Positions 42,560-50,959 of a stretch of DNA of 64,000 bases are shown here, in pieces; the stretch's first letter is position 1, and each line of letters opens with the position of its first letter. The stretch covers positions 496,001 through 560,000 of the forward strand of contig JADKCY010000003.1 of assembly GCA_016718605.1 (NCBI GenBank), given 5' to 3'. Both the position numbers and the translations under genes were made by a program. Below the pieces are notes generated by a model. That model saw nothing but the letters and a program-made list of their open reading frames with translations, searched no databases and was not told the DNA's origin. Source of the stretch: Lysobacterales bacterium. Its GTDB lineage: Bacteria > Pseudomonadota > Gammaproteobacteria > Xanthomonadales > Xanthomonadaceae.

Positions 42560-44649
42560 GCGTGCGATTGCCAGAAACCTTGCGTCCCGGCCGCCTTCAG
42601 GCGCTCGGCGCACATGTCCTGGATGGCGGCGTGAACTTCGCGGTGTTCTCGGCGCACGCCGAGCGCATCGAGCTGTGCCTGTTCGACACCCATGGCACCC
42701 GCGAACTGCGTCGCTATGCCCTGCATGGCCCGGACGATGATCTGTTCCACGGATTTCTACCCGGCTTTGGTGCGGGCTTGGTGTATGGCCTGCGCGCTTA
42801 CGGCCCGTGCGTGCCGGAGTCAGGCAATCGCTTCAATCCGCACAAACTGCTGCTCGACCCGTATGCACGCGAGATCATCGGGCACTTCCGTTGGGACGAC
42901 GCGCACTACGGTTACACGCTGGGCCATCCCGATGGCGCACGGCGCATGGACCTGCGCGACAACGCGGCGATGGCGCTGAAAGCCCGCGTCGCCGCGCCCT
43001 TGCCCGCCTTGCGCGAAACACGCCCGTCTGTCGCCACATCGGATCGCGTCGTGTACGAAGTTCACGTCAAAGGCTTCAGCGCCGAATGCGAGGCGATCCC
43101 CGCTGAACTGCGCGGACGCTACGCGGCGCTGGCGCACCCGGCCGCGATCCAGCACTTCAAACAACTCGGGGTCACCACGTTGTCGCTGCTTCCTGTGCAT
43201 TACGCGCTCAGCGAAGCGCCACTGGTGCAACGCGGACAGGTGAACTACTGGGGCTACAACACGCTGGGCTTCTTCAGCGCCGATCCGCGCTTTGCGCAAC
43301 AGCGCGATCCCACGGCGGTGCGGCAGGAGTTCCGCAGCATGGTGGATGCCCTGCATGCCGAAGGCCTCGAAGTGGTGATCGATGTGGTGTTCAACCACAC
43401 CGCCGAGGGCAACGAGCACGGCCCGACCCTGAGTTTTCGCGGACTCGACAACGCGAGCTGGTATTCACTGCTCGGGGACGACCGCAGTCGCTACGAAAAC
43501 CACAGTCATTGCGGCAATACCTTGCTGATCCAACACCCGCGCGTGACGCAGTTCGTATTGGACTGCCTGCGCTACTGGGCCAGCGAGATGGGCGTGGATG
43601 GCTTCCGATTTGATCTCGCCACCGTGCTGGGCCGCACCCGGCATGGCTTCGACCCGCAGGCGGCGTTCTTCATTGCACTGCGGCAAGACCCGATTCTGGC
43701 CGAAGCCATCCTGATCGCCGAGCCTTGGGACGGTGGCCCGGACGGCTATCAGGTCGGGCGCTTTCCGGGCCGTTTTCTCGACTGGAACGACCGCTTCCGC
43801 GACAGCGTGCGGCGCTACTGGCTGCAGACTGGCTGCACACGCGGCGAATTCGCGCGTCGCTTCGCCGGTTCGAGCGACCTGTTTCATCACGGCACGCGGC
43901 AGCCGACCGCGAGCGTCAATTTCATCGCCGCGCACGACGGCTTCACCTTGGCCGATCAGGTGCGCTACGCGCGCAAACACAATCAGGCCAATGGCGAAGA
44001 CAACCGCGACGGACGCGACAACGAGCCCTGCGCCAACTTCGGCATCGAAGGCGACAGCGACGATGCGCAGATCAGCGCCCGACGCGCCGCCGTGCAACGC
44101 GCCTTGCTGGCGACCTTGTTGCTGTCGCAGGGCACGCCGATGCTGCTGGCAGGCGATGAGCTCGGCAACTCGCAGCAAGGCAACAACAATGCGTACTGCC
44201 AGGACACGCCGCTCGCTTGGCTGAACTGGTCGCAGGCCGATGTCGGACTGCAGGCCTGGGTGAGCAAAGTGCTGGCCCTGCGCGCCGACGAACCCTTGCT
44301 GCGGCATCCGCACTGGTTCGTCGAACAGCCCGTCGCCGCCGATCAGGTGGCGCTGCGCTGGCGCGCGCCCAATGGGCACGAAATGCAGGTCAGCGACTGG
44401 CATGCCGCCGATCAGCACGCGCTGGCCTGCGAACTGTGGGCCACCGATCCCCACAAACCCCGCTTGCTGTTGTTGTTCAACCCGGATGCCGAGGCAAGGC
44501 GTTTCCTTCTGCCCGAGGGAACCTGGCTGTGCATCCTTGATAGTGCAACGCCCGAGGCGGCGTTGTGTCCCCTGTGCGAATCCCCGCTGAGCGTTCCCGC
44601 CCACACCCTGAGTGTGCTGCGCCGGGTTGCTGAAGGCCCACGTCCATGA
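42556..44649 (+). CDS. glgX: Glycogen debranching enzyme (isoamylase type)
   Basis: 697 residues from the ATG at 42556, which overlaps the glgB stop (ATGA). An N-terminal CBM48 domain (LGAHVLDGGVNFAVFSAHAERIELCLFD) is followed by a GH13 barrel (VVYEVHVKGFSAECEAIP; VIDVVFNHTAEGNEHGP; DGFRFDLATVLGR with the nucleophile Asp; LIAEPWDGGPDGYQVGRFP; NFIAAHDGFTLADQV). It hydrolyses alpha-1,6 branches left by the phosphorylase. Third gene of the glycogen operon; its end overlaps the malQ start. Confidence 0.96.
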   Translation: MSVRLPETLRPGRLQALGAHVLDGGVNFAVFSAHAERIELCLFDTHGTRELRRYALHGPDDDLFHGFLPGFGAGLVYGLRAYGPCVPESGNRFNPHKLLLDPYAREIIGHFRWDDAHYGYTLGHPDGARRMDLRDNAAMALKARVAAPLPALRETRPSVATSDRVVYEVHVKGFSAECEAIPAELRGRYAALAHPAAIQHFKQLGVTTLSLLPVHYALSEAPLVQRGQVNYWGYNTLGFFSADPRFAQQRDPTAVRQEFRSMVDALHAEGLEVVIDVVFNHTAEGNEHGPTLSFRGLDNASWYSLLGDDRSRYENHSHCGNTLLIQHPRVTQFVLDCLRYWASEMGVDGFRFDLATVLGRTRHGFDPQAAFFIALRQDPILAEAILIAEPWDGGPDGYQVGRFPGRFLDWNDRFRDSVRRYWLQTGCTRGEFARRFAGSSDLFHHGTRQPTASVNFIAAHDGFTLADQVRYARKHNQANGEDNRDGRDNEPCANFGIEGDSDDAQISARRAAVQRALLATLLLSQGTPMLLAGDELGNSQQGNNNAYCQDTPLAWLNWSQADVGLQAWVSKVLALRADEPLLRHPHWFVEQPVAADQVALRWRAPNGHEMQVSDWHAADQHALACELWATDPHKPRLLLLFNPDAEARRFLLPEGTWLCILDSATPEAALCPLCESPLSVPAHTLSVLRRVAEGPRP

Positions 44650-46157
44650 CCTCACTCCATACCCGCCGCGCTGGCGTTCTGCTGCACATCACTTCCCTGC
44701 CTGGCCCACATGGCATCGGCGACCTTGGCCCCGATGCCGTCCGCTTTGTCGACTGGCTGGCGCAGGCGGGCCAGCGTATCTGGCAGTTGTTGCCGACCAA
44801 TCCGATTGGCCCCGGCAATTCGCCCTACCAGAGCGTGTCGGCCTTTGCGGGCAGTCCGCTGATGGTGGCTCTGGAGCCGCTGATCGCCGCCGGCTGGTTG
44901 CTAACGCCCGCGTTGCCGGGACACGGATTCGACGCGCCGCAGGTGGATTTCTCGCATGTGGTGCCGTGGCGCTTGGCACAACTGCGCGCCGCGTTTGCGG
45001 GCTTCCGCCAGCAGGCCGATGCCGCTGCACAGGCCGCACTGAACGCCTGGGCGGCGAACCAACGCGACTGGCTGGACGACTACACCCTGTTCATGGCGCT
45101 GGAAACCGCGCATCACGGCGCACCGTGGTGGCAATGGCCCGCTGCGCTGCGTGATCGCGACGCCAGCGCACTCGCCGCCGCACGCCAGACGCATGCCGAA
45201 GAAATCGCCTTCTGGCGCTTCGTGCAGTGGTGCTTCGACACCCAGATGGATGCCCTCAAACGCTATGCGAACGCGCAGGGCGTGTTGTTAATGAGCGATC
45301 TGCCGATCTTCATCGCCCATCACAGCGCCGACTGCTGGGCACGCCCCGATCTGTATTTCCTCGACGCCGACTGTCAGCCCACCGTGGTCGCTGGTTGTCC
45401 GCCCGATGCGATGGCGCCGACCGGACAACGCTGGGGCAATCCGCTGTATCGCTGGGACCGCATGGCCGCCGAAGGCTATGCCTGGTGGTCGGCCCGTGTG
45501 CGCCGCGCACTGGCGCAGGCCGATATCTTCCGCATCGATCACTTCCGTGGCTTTGCCGGCTATTACGAGATTCCCGCCGACTGCCCCACCGCCGAACGCG
45601 GCGAATGGCTGCCCGGCCCCGGCAAAGCCTTGTTCGACGCCATCACCCGCGACGTGGGCGAACTGCCCATCGTGGCCGAAGACCTCGGCCTGATCACCGC
45701 CGATGTGGTGCAACTGCGCGAAGACTGCGGCTTCCCCGGCATGAAGATCCTGCAATTCGGCTTTGGCACCGACGCCAGCGACGAATTTCTACCGCACAAC
45801 TGGCAACGCGACTGCGTGGCCTACACCGGCACCCACGACAACGACACCGTGCGCGGCTGGTGGCAAGCCGCCAGCGACACCGAACGCCGCTTTGCGGGCA
45901 GCTACCTGGCCGCCAGCGACGCCGACATCCACTGGTGCATGATCCGCGCCTGCTGCAACTCGGTCGCCGACATGGCGATCTTCCCACTGCAAGACGTCCT
46001 CGGCCTGGACGCCAGCCACCGCATGAACACCCCCGGCACCATGGGCCCGCAAAACTGGTCCTGGCGCTTCCACTGGCACATGCTGCACCCCGAACACAGT
46101 CGCGTCCTCGGCCTGATCTGCGCCGCCAGTGGGCGTGCACCGTTTGGGTTGGTGTGA
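44646..46157 (+). CDS. malQ: 4-alpha-glucanotransferase (amylomaltase)
   Basis: 503 residues, start overlapping the glgX stop (ATGA). GH77 motifs: RRAGVLLHITSLPGPHGIGDLG at the N-terminus, WQLLPTNPIGPGNSPYQS, FRIDHFRGFAGYYEIP (catalytic Asp), LPIVAEDLGLITADV (catalytic Glu) and YTGTHDNDTVRGWW. It transfers maltooligosaccharide segments, recycling the short chains produced by GlgP and GlgX. Last gene of the operon. The cassette array begins about 550 bp downstream. Confidence 0.97.
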   Translation: MTSLHTRRAGVLLHITSLPGPHGIGDLGPDAVRFVDWLAQAGQRIWQLLPTNPIGPGNSPYQSVSAFAGSPLMVALEPLIAAGWLLTPALPGHGFDAPQVDFSHVVPWRLAQLRAAFAGFRQQADAAAQAALNAWAANQRDWLDDYTLFMALETAHHGAPWWQWPAALRDRDASALAAARQTHAEEIAFWRFVQWCFDTQMDALKRYANAQGVLLMSDLPIFIAHHSADCWARPDLYFLDADCQPTVVAGCPPDAMAPTGQRWGNPLYRWDRMAAEGYAWWSARVRRALAQADIFRIDHFRGFAGYYEIPADCPTAERGEWLPGPGKALFDAITRDVGELPIVAEDLGLITADVVQLREDCGFPGMKILQFGFGTDASDEFLPHNWQRDCVAYTGTHDNDTVRGWWQAASDTERRFAGSYLAASDADIHWCMIRACCNSVADMAIFPLQDVLGLDASHRMNTPGTMGPQNWSWRFHWHMLHPEHSRVLGLICAASGRAPFGLV

Positions 46158-46321
46158 AGGCGATTCCAAACGCAGAGGGCAGCCATTTCGCATTGAGCGT
46201 ATCGAGCGAATAGCGCAAACCATTGCGTGCCACTCGACTGGCGCGCAATGCGCGCAACAAAGTCCGGCCCCATCAAACCGTCACAACGCCACCCTGTCGA
46301 ACGCATCAAATGAGGCGCGTC

Positions 46322-46380
46322 ATACCCGCGAAAGCGGGTATCCATATCGCCTGCCTACCGCGCGCCCGCCTTCGCGGGAA
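46322..46380. repeat. Short extragenic palindromes (CCCGC-N4-GCGGG)
   Basis: ATACCCGC-gaaa-GCGGGTAT and, 25 bases later, GCCCGCCTTCGCGGGAAC. Same family as the pair beside the integrase relic at 6732-6792. Located between malQ and the second cassette array. Confidence 0.65.
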
Positions 46381-46637
46381 CGACCTATCAGCGGTTTCTC
46401 GACGTGCCAAGAAGAAAGCGCACCGCAACGCCACCCCTTCCCACTGCGTAATACCCAGTGGCGTCCCCGCTTGACGCCCCACGCAAATCGTGATCTTTTG
46501 CCAGCGCCACCAAACTGCAGGATGGCGTTGACGCCTACCTACATCGGCAACGTTTTGGGTAGGCATTCGAAGATGGGAAAAGGTGTGATGCAGTCTGAAA
46601 GGCATCGGAAAACACGCGAATTTGCAGCAGCCTCAGT

Positions 46638-46697
46638 GGATATACACGTACCCATGACTGGATATACACCGCTTGCGGTGTATATCGGGCGTTAGCG
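46638..46697 (+). repeat. Possible degenerate attC / array start with perfect hairpin
   Basis: GATATACACCGC-tt-GCGGTGTATATC (46661-46686) is a perfect 12-bp palindrome followed by GGGC and GTTAGCG, 7 bases before the Imm8 gene start. GGATATACAC is also repeated at 46638. The core deviates from GTTRRRY and no clear opposite box was found, so it may be a half site left at the array edge. Confidence 0.45.
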
Positions 46698-46704
46698 GTC
46701 AACT

Positions 46705-47055
46705 ATGCGAATCGAACTGAAGGGCATTTTTAGCCCGGAATACAACAAGCCCGAGATACCTCATGAGCCAGACTGCTGCGCAGTGCTGATGCATGCGGAT
46801 GTCGGCATTGCGGGTCGTGAAGGTGCGGATAACTTCACCTTTACGGTCGTAACACCCAAGTTTTTGGCGAAGTGGCCAGAAACGCGTTGGGGGCGTGGAT
46901 ACTTATTGATGCCCGAGTTCTCATGGCAGGAAGCGGAAAGAATGGTCAGTCGCCTCGTATCAAGCGTATCGGCAGAGACTTGGGAGCAAGCTGCCGGTCA
47001 GCTCTGTCAATTCATGGAGTGGGAGTTTGAGAACTACCAACCTCACAGCGGGTAA
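46705..47055 (+). CDS. Imm8-family immunity protein, cassette-encoded
   Basis: 116 residues. The layout matches Immunity protein 8 (PF15586): an N-terminal ELKGIFSPEYNKPEIPHEPD, then the signature DNFTFTVVTPKFLA and a C-terminal helical part with a conserved tryptophan (ETWEQAAGQLCQFMEWEFENY). Family members protect against contact-dependent or polymorphic toxins delivered by neighbours. No matching toxin gene lies next to it, so it is an orphan immunity gene in an integron-type cassette. The stop lies 2 bases before an attC. Confidence 0.8.
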   Translation: MRIELKGIFSPEYNKPEIPHEPDCCAVLMHADVGIAGREGADNFTFTVVTPKFLAKWPETRWGRGYLLMPEFSWQEAERMVSRLVSSVSAETWEQAAGQLCQFMEWEFENYQPHSG

Positions 47056-47056
47056 C

Positions 47057-47129
47057 CGCTAACTGTTCACTCAAGCGGACAGTCCAATCGCTTCGCGATT
47101 GGAGCTGCCGCTTAGTTCAAGCGTTAGAC
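47057..47129 (+). repeat. attC site
   Basis: CGCTAAC, arm CAAGCGGACAG, hairpin TCCAATCGC-TTC-GCGATTGGA, arm CTGCCGCTTAG, TTCAAGCG and the core GTTAGAC (perfect GTTRRRY, 47123-47129). Nearly the same sequence as the site at 1898-1970 in the other array. Confidence 0.88.
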
Positions 47130-47132
47130 GTT

Positions 47133-47570
47133 ATGACTTTCATCGCGCTTTTCATTGCTGGAATACTAGGCGCCGCTGACGAAGCCAGCAGTGCTGTCCC
47201 ATGCGACGACTCTCTAGAAAACCGAGTGCCGTTGATACAACTGGTCGCAAACCCGGAGAAATGGGACGGAAAGGAGGTTCGAGTGGTTGGCTATGCTAGG
47301 TTTGAATATGAGGGTGATGCACTTTACCTGTCTGAGAACGAGTACTTGCTCGGCTTGAGTGAGAGTTCAATCGGCATATATGTACCTTATGTCGAATACG
47401 GAAAACCTGTAGATGCGTCACTGGACACCAAGGCGAACGATCGGCAGCTTGTTGAAGTTCAAGGTGTGTTTCGTGCACACAAGGACGGCGCCATTAGAAC
47501 CGTTGGCGCATTTACTGGACAAATAGGTCCTGTTTGTCGTTTAGAGCGTTGGGAGTTTCGTGCTGAGTAA
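47133..47570 (+). CDS. Cassette-encoded secreted protein, unknown function
   Basis: 145 residues starting 4 bases after the attC core. Signal peptide at residues 1-15 or a little beyond (MTFIALFIAGILGAADEA). The mature part looks like a small beta-barrel/OB-type domain (LIQLVANPEKWDGKEVRVVGYARFEYEG; LYLSENEYLLGL; DRQLVEVQGVFRAHKDG), similar in style to periplasmic proteins that describe a modified surface or ligand. Two cysteines (PCDDS and VCRLE) could pair. No family name is assigned. The stop lies immediately before the next attC. Confidence 0.72.
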   Translation: MTFIALFIAGILGAADEASSAVPCDDSLENRVPLIQLVANPEKWDGKEVRVVGYARFEYEGDALYLSENEYLLGLSESSIGIYVPYVEYGKPVDASLDTKANDRQLVEVQGVFRAHKDGAIRTVGAFTGQIGPVCRLERWEFRAE

Positions 47571-47571
47571 C

Positions 47572-47699
47572 GTCCAACTATGTAATCAACCGGGGTTCAT
47601 CTGGCGCCGTCTAACTGGTCGCCCAACCGGACGCCGGGGAGGCACTGCGGCGTAAACCAAACTCCGCCGACCCGGCGCCGGTTAGCTTCGTTGTTAGGC
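47572..47699 (+). repeat. attC site, long form
   Basis: GTCCAAC (perfect RYYYAAC) at 47572-47578 and GTTAGGC (perfect GTTRRRY) at 47693-47699 bound a 128-bp site with complementary arms (CCGGGGTTCATCTGGCGCCG against CGGCGCCGG). Long attC sites of this sort are frequent in chromosomal integrons. Confidence 0.85.
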
Positions 47700-47705
47700 A
47701 TTCCA

Positions 47706-47930
47706 ATGATCGCAGAGCATAAAATTTATGTAGCTCTACTCGAAGAAGGCACCGATGTCTGGCGTCCTGTCATGGCAAAGCAAATCACAGACAAAAGTTT
47801 TCTAATTCTCGGTGAGGTTCCTGCTGAAGAGTCTTGGGAATTTGCACCTGGTTCCCAAGTTCGTTGTGAAGAGCATGTCTTTTCTGGCGGCGAGCGAGGG
47901 TTAGTTGCAGTGGAGGCAGTCCATGCCTAA
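47706..47930 (+). CDS. Small conserved cassette protein
   Basis: 74 residues from the ATG at 47706, 6 bases after the attC core. The sequence IYVALLEEGTDVWRPVMAKQI and later SWEFAPGSQVRCEEHVFSGGE resembles a widespread family of small uncharacterised bacterial proteins with the same DVWRPV and PGS-VRCEE elements. Likely a small beta domain. Function unknown. The TAA stop lies within the next attC. Confidence 0.72.
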   Translation: MIAEHKIYVALLEEGTDVWRPVMAKQITDKSFLILGEVPAEESWEFAPGSQVRCEEHVFSGGERGLVAVEAVHA

Positions 47931-48002
47931 CCCTACGCTCAAGTTCGCTCCCTTTGGTCGCTGGGACGCGCCTTCAGCGCGCCCCTTAGCTGCACGTTAG
48001 AC
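47925..48002 (+). repeat. attC site
   Basis: GCCTAAC (RYYYAAC) at 47925-47931 and GTTAGAC (GTTRRRY) at 47996-48002, 78 bp, with an inner hairpin GGGACGCGC-cttca-GCGCGCCCC. Both boxes are perfect. Confidence 0.87.
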
Positions 48003-48005
48003 GTT

Positions 48006-48620
48006 GTGACTATCCTTCGCGTGATCTGGTTGCTAATGTTCGTGAGCTTTTCGGTAAGAGCCGAAGATGTCCTAGCACCATGCGAATACAGTTTCCACTC
48101 TTCCAGAATACGTGGACTGATTGAAAGAGGTATTGACGGGAAGGCGGGTTATTCCTTCTCAGTTGTACCCGGAGACGGTTCGCCCGAGAGAGGCTGGCTG
48201 CTATACGAATCAGGAGAGAGGTGGGTAATCCGCAGTGTCCGGTTTAGAACAGCGGTCTGGGGGAATGATGAATGGTCACTCCCTAGAGAAGAGGGCGCGG
48301 GTTGGATCGAAACGCAGCTCAAGGTTCGCGAGCTGGAAGTGCACCAGGAGTTGGTCGAGCTTCTTGAAAAGGCATTTCGTCGGGCTCTGGAACTGCGCGT
48401 GCCGGTCCCTGAAGGCATCTACTTCTCAGGCGGTCCCACGGTGGAGATAAGTCGAAACGGTGAGTGTGTTCAATTTTTTGCCGTTGAGTCCGGGGGAAGG
48501 CTGGCAAGCTTTTGGCGGGCCTTGGAGAACTTGGCCTCGGCGCCATGGGCTATTACAACCTGGGGTAACAGGCGTAAGATCGCGTCCTCAGAGGAGCTGT
48601 TAATGGACTTTGTGCAATGA
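48006..48620 (+). CDS. Cassette-encoded exported protein, unknown function
   Basis: 204 residues from a GTG at 48006, 3 bases after the attC core. Signal peptide residues 1-19 (ILRVIWLLMFVSFSVRA). The mature part is mixed alpha/beta (GYSFSVVPGDGSPERGWLLYESGERWVIRSVRF; VHQELVELLEKAFRRALELRV) and ends in a charged helix. No family is recognised. The next cassette boundary starts 12 bases after the stop. Confidence 0.7.
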   Translation: MTILRVIWLLMFVSFSVRAEDVLAPCEYSFHSSRIRGLIERGIDGKAGYSFSVVPGDGSPERGWLLYESGERWVIRSVRFRTAVWGNDEWSLPREEGAGWIETQLKVRELEVHQELVELLEKAFRRALELRVPVPEGIYFSGGPTVEISRNGECVQFFAVESGGRLASFWRALENLASAPWAITTWGNRRKIASSEELLMDFVQ

Positions 48621-48631
48621 CCGTCAAAACG

Positions 48632-49123
48632 TCTAACTATGCATTCAAGCCGACCGCGGATTCGGCTCTTCGCTCAAACCAGCTTCCGCGCCGCGGCGGC
48701 TTAATGCGGCTACAAGGACCTTCCCCACAGTCAAGCAAAGCGTTGCCGTCCGCAGCTTGATTCTGCGGTTGTCTTATCTGATGGCGCTTCACGCTTTGCT
48801 TTGATGTTTCGCGTCGACTTCGGCCAGAGGGAAGGGCTGGCGAGACGACAAACGGTGATGTGGTCGTGTGAAACGACGGACCCTGATGAAGGACGCCCAC
48901 AGGCGATCCGAACGCAAGTTGCGAATGGATGCTCACTCTGACCTCTCCGGTCATTGTTCGTGGTCTCGCCTTGGCAACACGTACCCCAACGCCCACAATC
49001 GCCATGACCGCCTCCGGAACGAGCGATGAAGAATCCACACCCATCGTCACGCACGACCACCCGGCCAAACTACCGAGCGCTGCATCCGGTGCGCGGTGCG
49101 GAAGGTTCTTTCATTCGTTAGAC
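48632..49123 (+). repeat. attC site interrupted by an IS relic
   Basis: Begins with GTCTAAC (48632-48638), CATTCAAGCCGACCGCGG and GGCGGCTTAATGC, then 395 bp of IS relic, then TTCATTC and GTTAGAC (49117-49123). The flanking halves rejoin to a normal attC like 4134-4189. The same interruption point is found at 2883-3398. Confidence 0.78.
48715..49109 (-). mobile_element. IS110/IS1111-type relic in attC (copy 2)
   Basis: AGGACCTTCCCCAC (48715-48728) pairs with GTGCGGAAGGTTCT (49096-49109), 12 of 14 positions complementary. On the minus strand an ATG at 49005 starts MAIVGVGVRVAKA, a degraded version of the transposase N-terminus. The remaining sequence matches copy 1 in its outer parts (GCGTTGCCGTCCGCAGCTTGA) and has a different deletion end inside. 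Confidence 0.7.
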
Positions 49124-49130
49124 TTTTCAA

Positions 49131-49574
49131 ATGGCAACACTGAATCGAGCCCTTGCAACACTTCGAGTCTTTGGCGACGACTTGCAGCCAGATGAGATAT
49201 CTCGACTACTGGGCGTCAAGCCGTCACGATCTCACTGCAAAGGTGACGTGCTTTCTGATCGCACTGGACGCATCGCCAAGGTAGGCATGTGGAGGCTAGA
49301 AGCAACGCCAATGGAACCATCGGACTTCAATGGCCAGGTTGCGTCCTTGCTTGGAAGCCTCACACAAGACCTAATTACTTGGGCTAACCTTGCAGATCGG
49401 TATGACGTGAGCCTCTTCTGTGGCTGGTTCATGGATGAAGGAAACGAAGGCGAAGATATCTCGCCATCCACATTGCTGGCACTAGGGTCTAGGCACATCG
49501 GTTTAGCGCTAGACATTTACGGTCCGGATGGATCATCTAAAAACGCCGCTGTACCAGGCGAGGAGGAGCCATGA
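49131..49574 (+). CDS. DUF4279-family protein, cassette-encoded
   Basis: 147 residues. The N-terminus ATLRVFGDDLQPDEISRLLGVKPSRSHCKGD followed by GMWRLEAT matches DUF4279 (PF14106), a small alpha/beta domain of unknown role that often occurs among immunity-type or accessory genes. A second half (VSLFCGWFMDEGNEGEDISP; HIGLALDIYG) completes the domain. It starts 7 bases after the attC core at 49123. The downstream attC is not preserved; only a GTTAACGCC element remains near 49607. Confidence 0.82.
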   Translation: MATLNRALATLRVFGDDLQPDEISRLLGVKPSRSHCKGDVLSDRTGRIAKVGMWRLEATPMEPSDFNGQVASLLGSLTQDLITWANLADRYDVSLFCGWFMDEGNEGEDISPSTLLALGSRHIGLALDIYGPDGSSKNAAVPGEEEP

Positions 49575-49629
49575 GTAAGTGTCCGTGATATCGGGGTAGA
49601 ACCCATTCGTTAACGCCCAAGGAGAGATC

Positions 49630-50097
49630 GTGCGAAGTCTCATTACAATATTTGCAGCAATGACGCTTATGGCCTGCAACTCTGCCACAGTCAGAGACGA
49701 AAAAAGCGCAATGCCGCAGCCTTCTACTCTAGTTCGTACCGATGCGCATGAAGCGTCAGAAGCGGTCGCAATGGAATTTCTGCTCAAATCTGCTGCCACA
49801 GATTTTCGTGCGCGCCCTCCAGCGGAAAATCTCCACTTCCGCAATGTGCGCCTCGGATATGCATTGACCTCTGAATCGAAAACGAAATACATGCTATGCG
49901 GAGAGTTTTTTTCACCCACTGATATCAATCATGCCAATCGGGGGTTTTTCATAACAATCGACGCGCCTGGCGGCCCTAACGGCTACAATCAATTGCTTGG
50001 AGGTCAGGAGATCAGCTTTTGCGAAGAATCGTCAGTTACTTGGAGCAACGCTGGTGATTTGTCGTCTTCATTACAAAGTCGATTTGACTCACTCTAA
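49630..50097 (+). CDS. Lipoprotein, unknown function
   Basis: 155 residues from a GTG at 49630 with AAGGAGAG directly upstream, the same initiation pattern as the cassette gene at 2349. Lipoprotein signal MRSLITIFAAMTLMAC with lipobox LMAC. The mature part is beta-rich (NVRLGYALTSESKTKYMLCGEFF; GFFITIDAPGG; GQEISFCEESS). No family is recognised. It appears to belong to the cassette array, although the attC on its left side is degraded. Confidence 0.68.
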   Translation: MRSLITIFAAMTLMACNSATVRDEKSAMPQPSTLVRTDAHEASEAVAMEFLLKSAATDFRARPPAENLHFRNVRLGYALTSESKTKYMLCGEFFSPTDINHANRGFFITIDAPGGPNGYNQLLGGQEISFCEESSVTWSNAGDLSSSLQSRFDSL

Positions 50098-50107
50098 GTA
50101 GATAATC

Positions 50108-50212
50108 ATGAGTCATCCGTGTTGGTTGCCGCTCAAGGCATCTGCTTTTGATCTGCTCAAGGCGCTTGAGCCAGCTGCCACTAGAAACAAAAAGTATTTC
50201 GCAAACCTATGA
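50108..50212 (+). CDS. Possible 34-residue cassette ORF
   Basis: ATG at 50108 to TGA at 50210-50212, which ends exactly one base before the first box of the attC at 50214. Genes ending at that position are typical of cassettes. The peptide (MSHPCWLPLKASAFDLLK, then a basic end) has no recognisable family and only a weak ribosome site, so the call is tentative. Confidence 0.3.
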   Translation: MSHPCWLPLKASAFDLLKALEPAATRNKKYFANL

Positions 50213-50213
50213 C

Positions 50214-50289
50214 CCTTAACCCTGCGCTCAACCTCGCTCCCTTCGGTTGGTGGACGCTACGCGATAGACCCGCGCAGCGCCGGTTAGCT
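50214..50289 (+). repeat. attC site
   Basis: CCTTAAC at 50214-50220 and GTTAGCT at 50283-50289, with arms CTGCGCT and AGCGCCG pairing partly and an inner CCTCGCTCCCTTCGG similar to the site at 47925. The core has one deviation from the consensus. Confidence 0.68.
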
Positions 50290-50357
50290 CGAGGTCACAC
50301 ATCGCGGGTCTGAGCGGGCGCGCGTCCTTGGCAATGAACTGATTATCCGGAGTCGAC

Positions 50358-50864
50358 ATGTCCAATCCCTTCGTGAATCTCGATGACGTTGCGTTCGACG
50401 ACATCGAAGAGAACGGGTTCTACACCTCCAGACGCGCCCTTTTCAGCGCCGGCATTGGTGCGCGAAAGCTTGGCTATAACCTGACGGAACTGCCACCCGG
50501 CAAGTCGCAATGCCCTTTCCACTCGCACCGAGAGGAAGAAGAGATGTTCCTGATCCTCGACGGCGAAGGCGAGCTGCGCTTCGGCGAGCAGCGTTTCACA
50601 CTTCGACGCCATGACGTGATCGCTTGCCCAACAGGCGGACCCGAGGTCGCGCACCAGATCATCAACACGGGGAAAACGCCACTTCGCTATCTGTCGCTCT
50701 CGACGGTCTCGACAACGGAGGTCTGCGAATACCCCGACTCGCAGAAGATCGGTGTGTTCGCGAACACGTCCCCAAACTCCCACTTGCGCAAGCTGTTCCG
50801 AGCCGAGGGCGCGGTCGAGTACTACGACCGCGAGTCAACCGAGATACCAGAACGCGACGCGTAG
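50358..50864 (+). CDS. Cupin-domain protein
   Basis: 168 residues, CCGGAG 6 bases upstream of the ATG. Cupin motif 1 is G(X)5HXH(X)3-4E-like (CPFHSHREEEEMFLILDGEGELRFG) and motif 2 is present (DVIACPTGGPEVAHQIINTG), giving the His/Glu metal site. Single-domain cupins of this type bind sugars or other small ligands, or act as isomerases. The exact role is not determinable. It is preceded by an attC and followed by a partial IS relic, so it is probably a cassette, although its GC content is like that of the core genome. Confidence 0.82.
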   Translation: MSNPFVNLDDVAFDDIEENGFYTSRRALFSAGIGARKLGYNLTELPPGKSQCPFHSHREEEEMFLILDGEGELRFGEQRFTLRRHDVIACPTGGPEVAHQIINTGKTPLRYLSLSTVSTTEVCEYPDSQKIGVFANTSPNSHLRKLFRAEGAVEYYDRESTEIPERDA

Positions 50865-50959
50865 CCCGCGATCAAACGACGCGCCAATGGCAAGCCATCT
50901 AGCCCTGAAATCGCGGAAGCGAGCATCATCGACGCCTTCTGGCCCACGCCATGATTGGG

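Larger units (their letters stand above)
46158..46700. other. Boundary region between glycogen operon and cassette array
   Basis: No gene is supported. It holds the palindrome ATACCCGC-gaaa-GCGGGTAT (46322-46341) followed by a related half (CCCGCCTTCGCGGG, near 46365), of the same type as the repeat at 6732-6792. Further right are a duplicated GGATATACAC and a perfect hairpin at 46661-46686 next to a GTTAG core. Nothing else is recognised. Confidence 0.6.

Noticed and set aside
49575..49629. Proper attC between the DUF4279 gene and the following lipoprotein gene
   Set aside because: Only a GTTAACGCC core-like element remains near 49607. No opposite box or complementary arms could be found.
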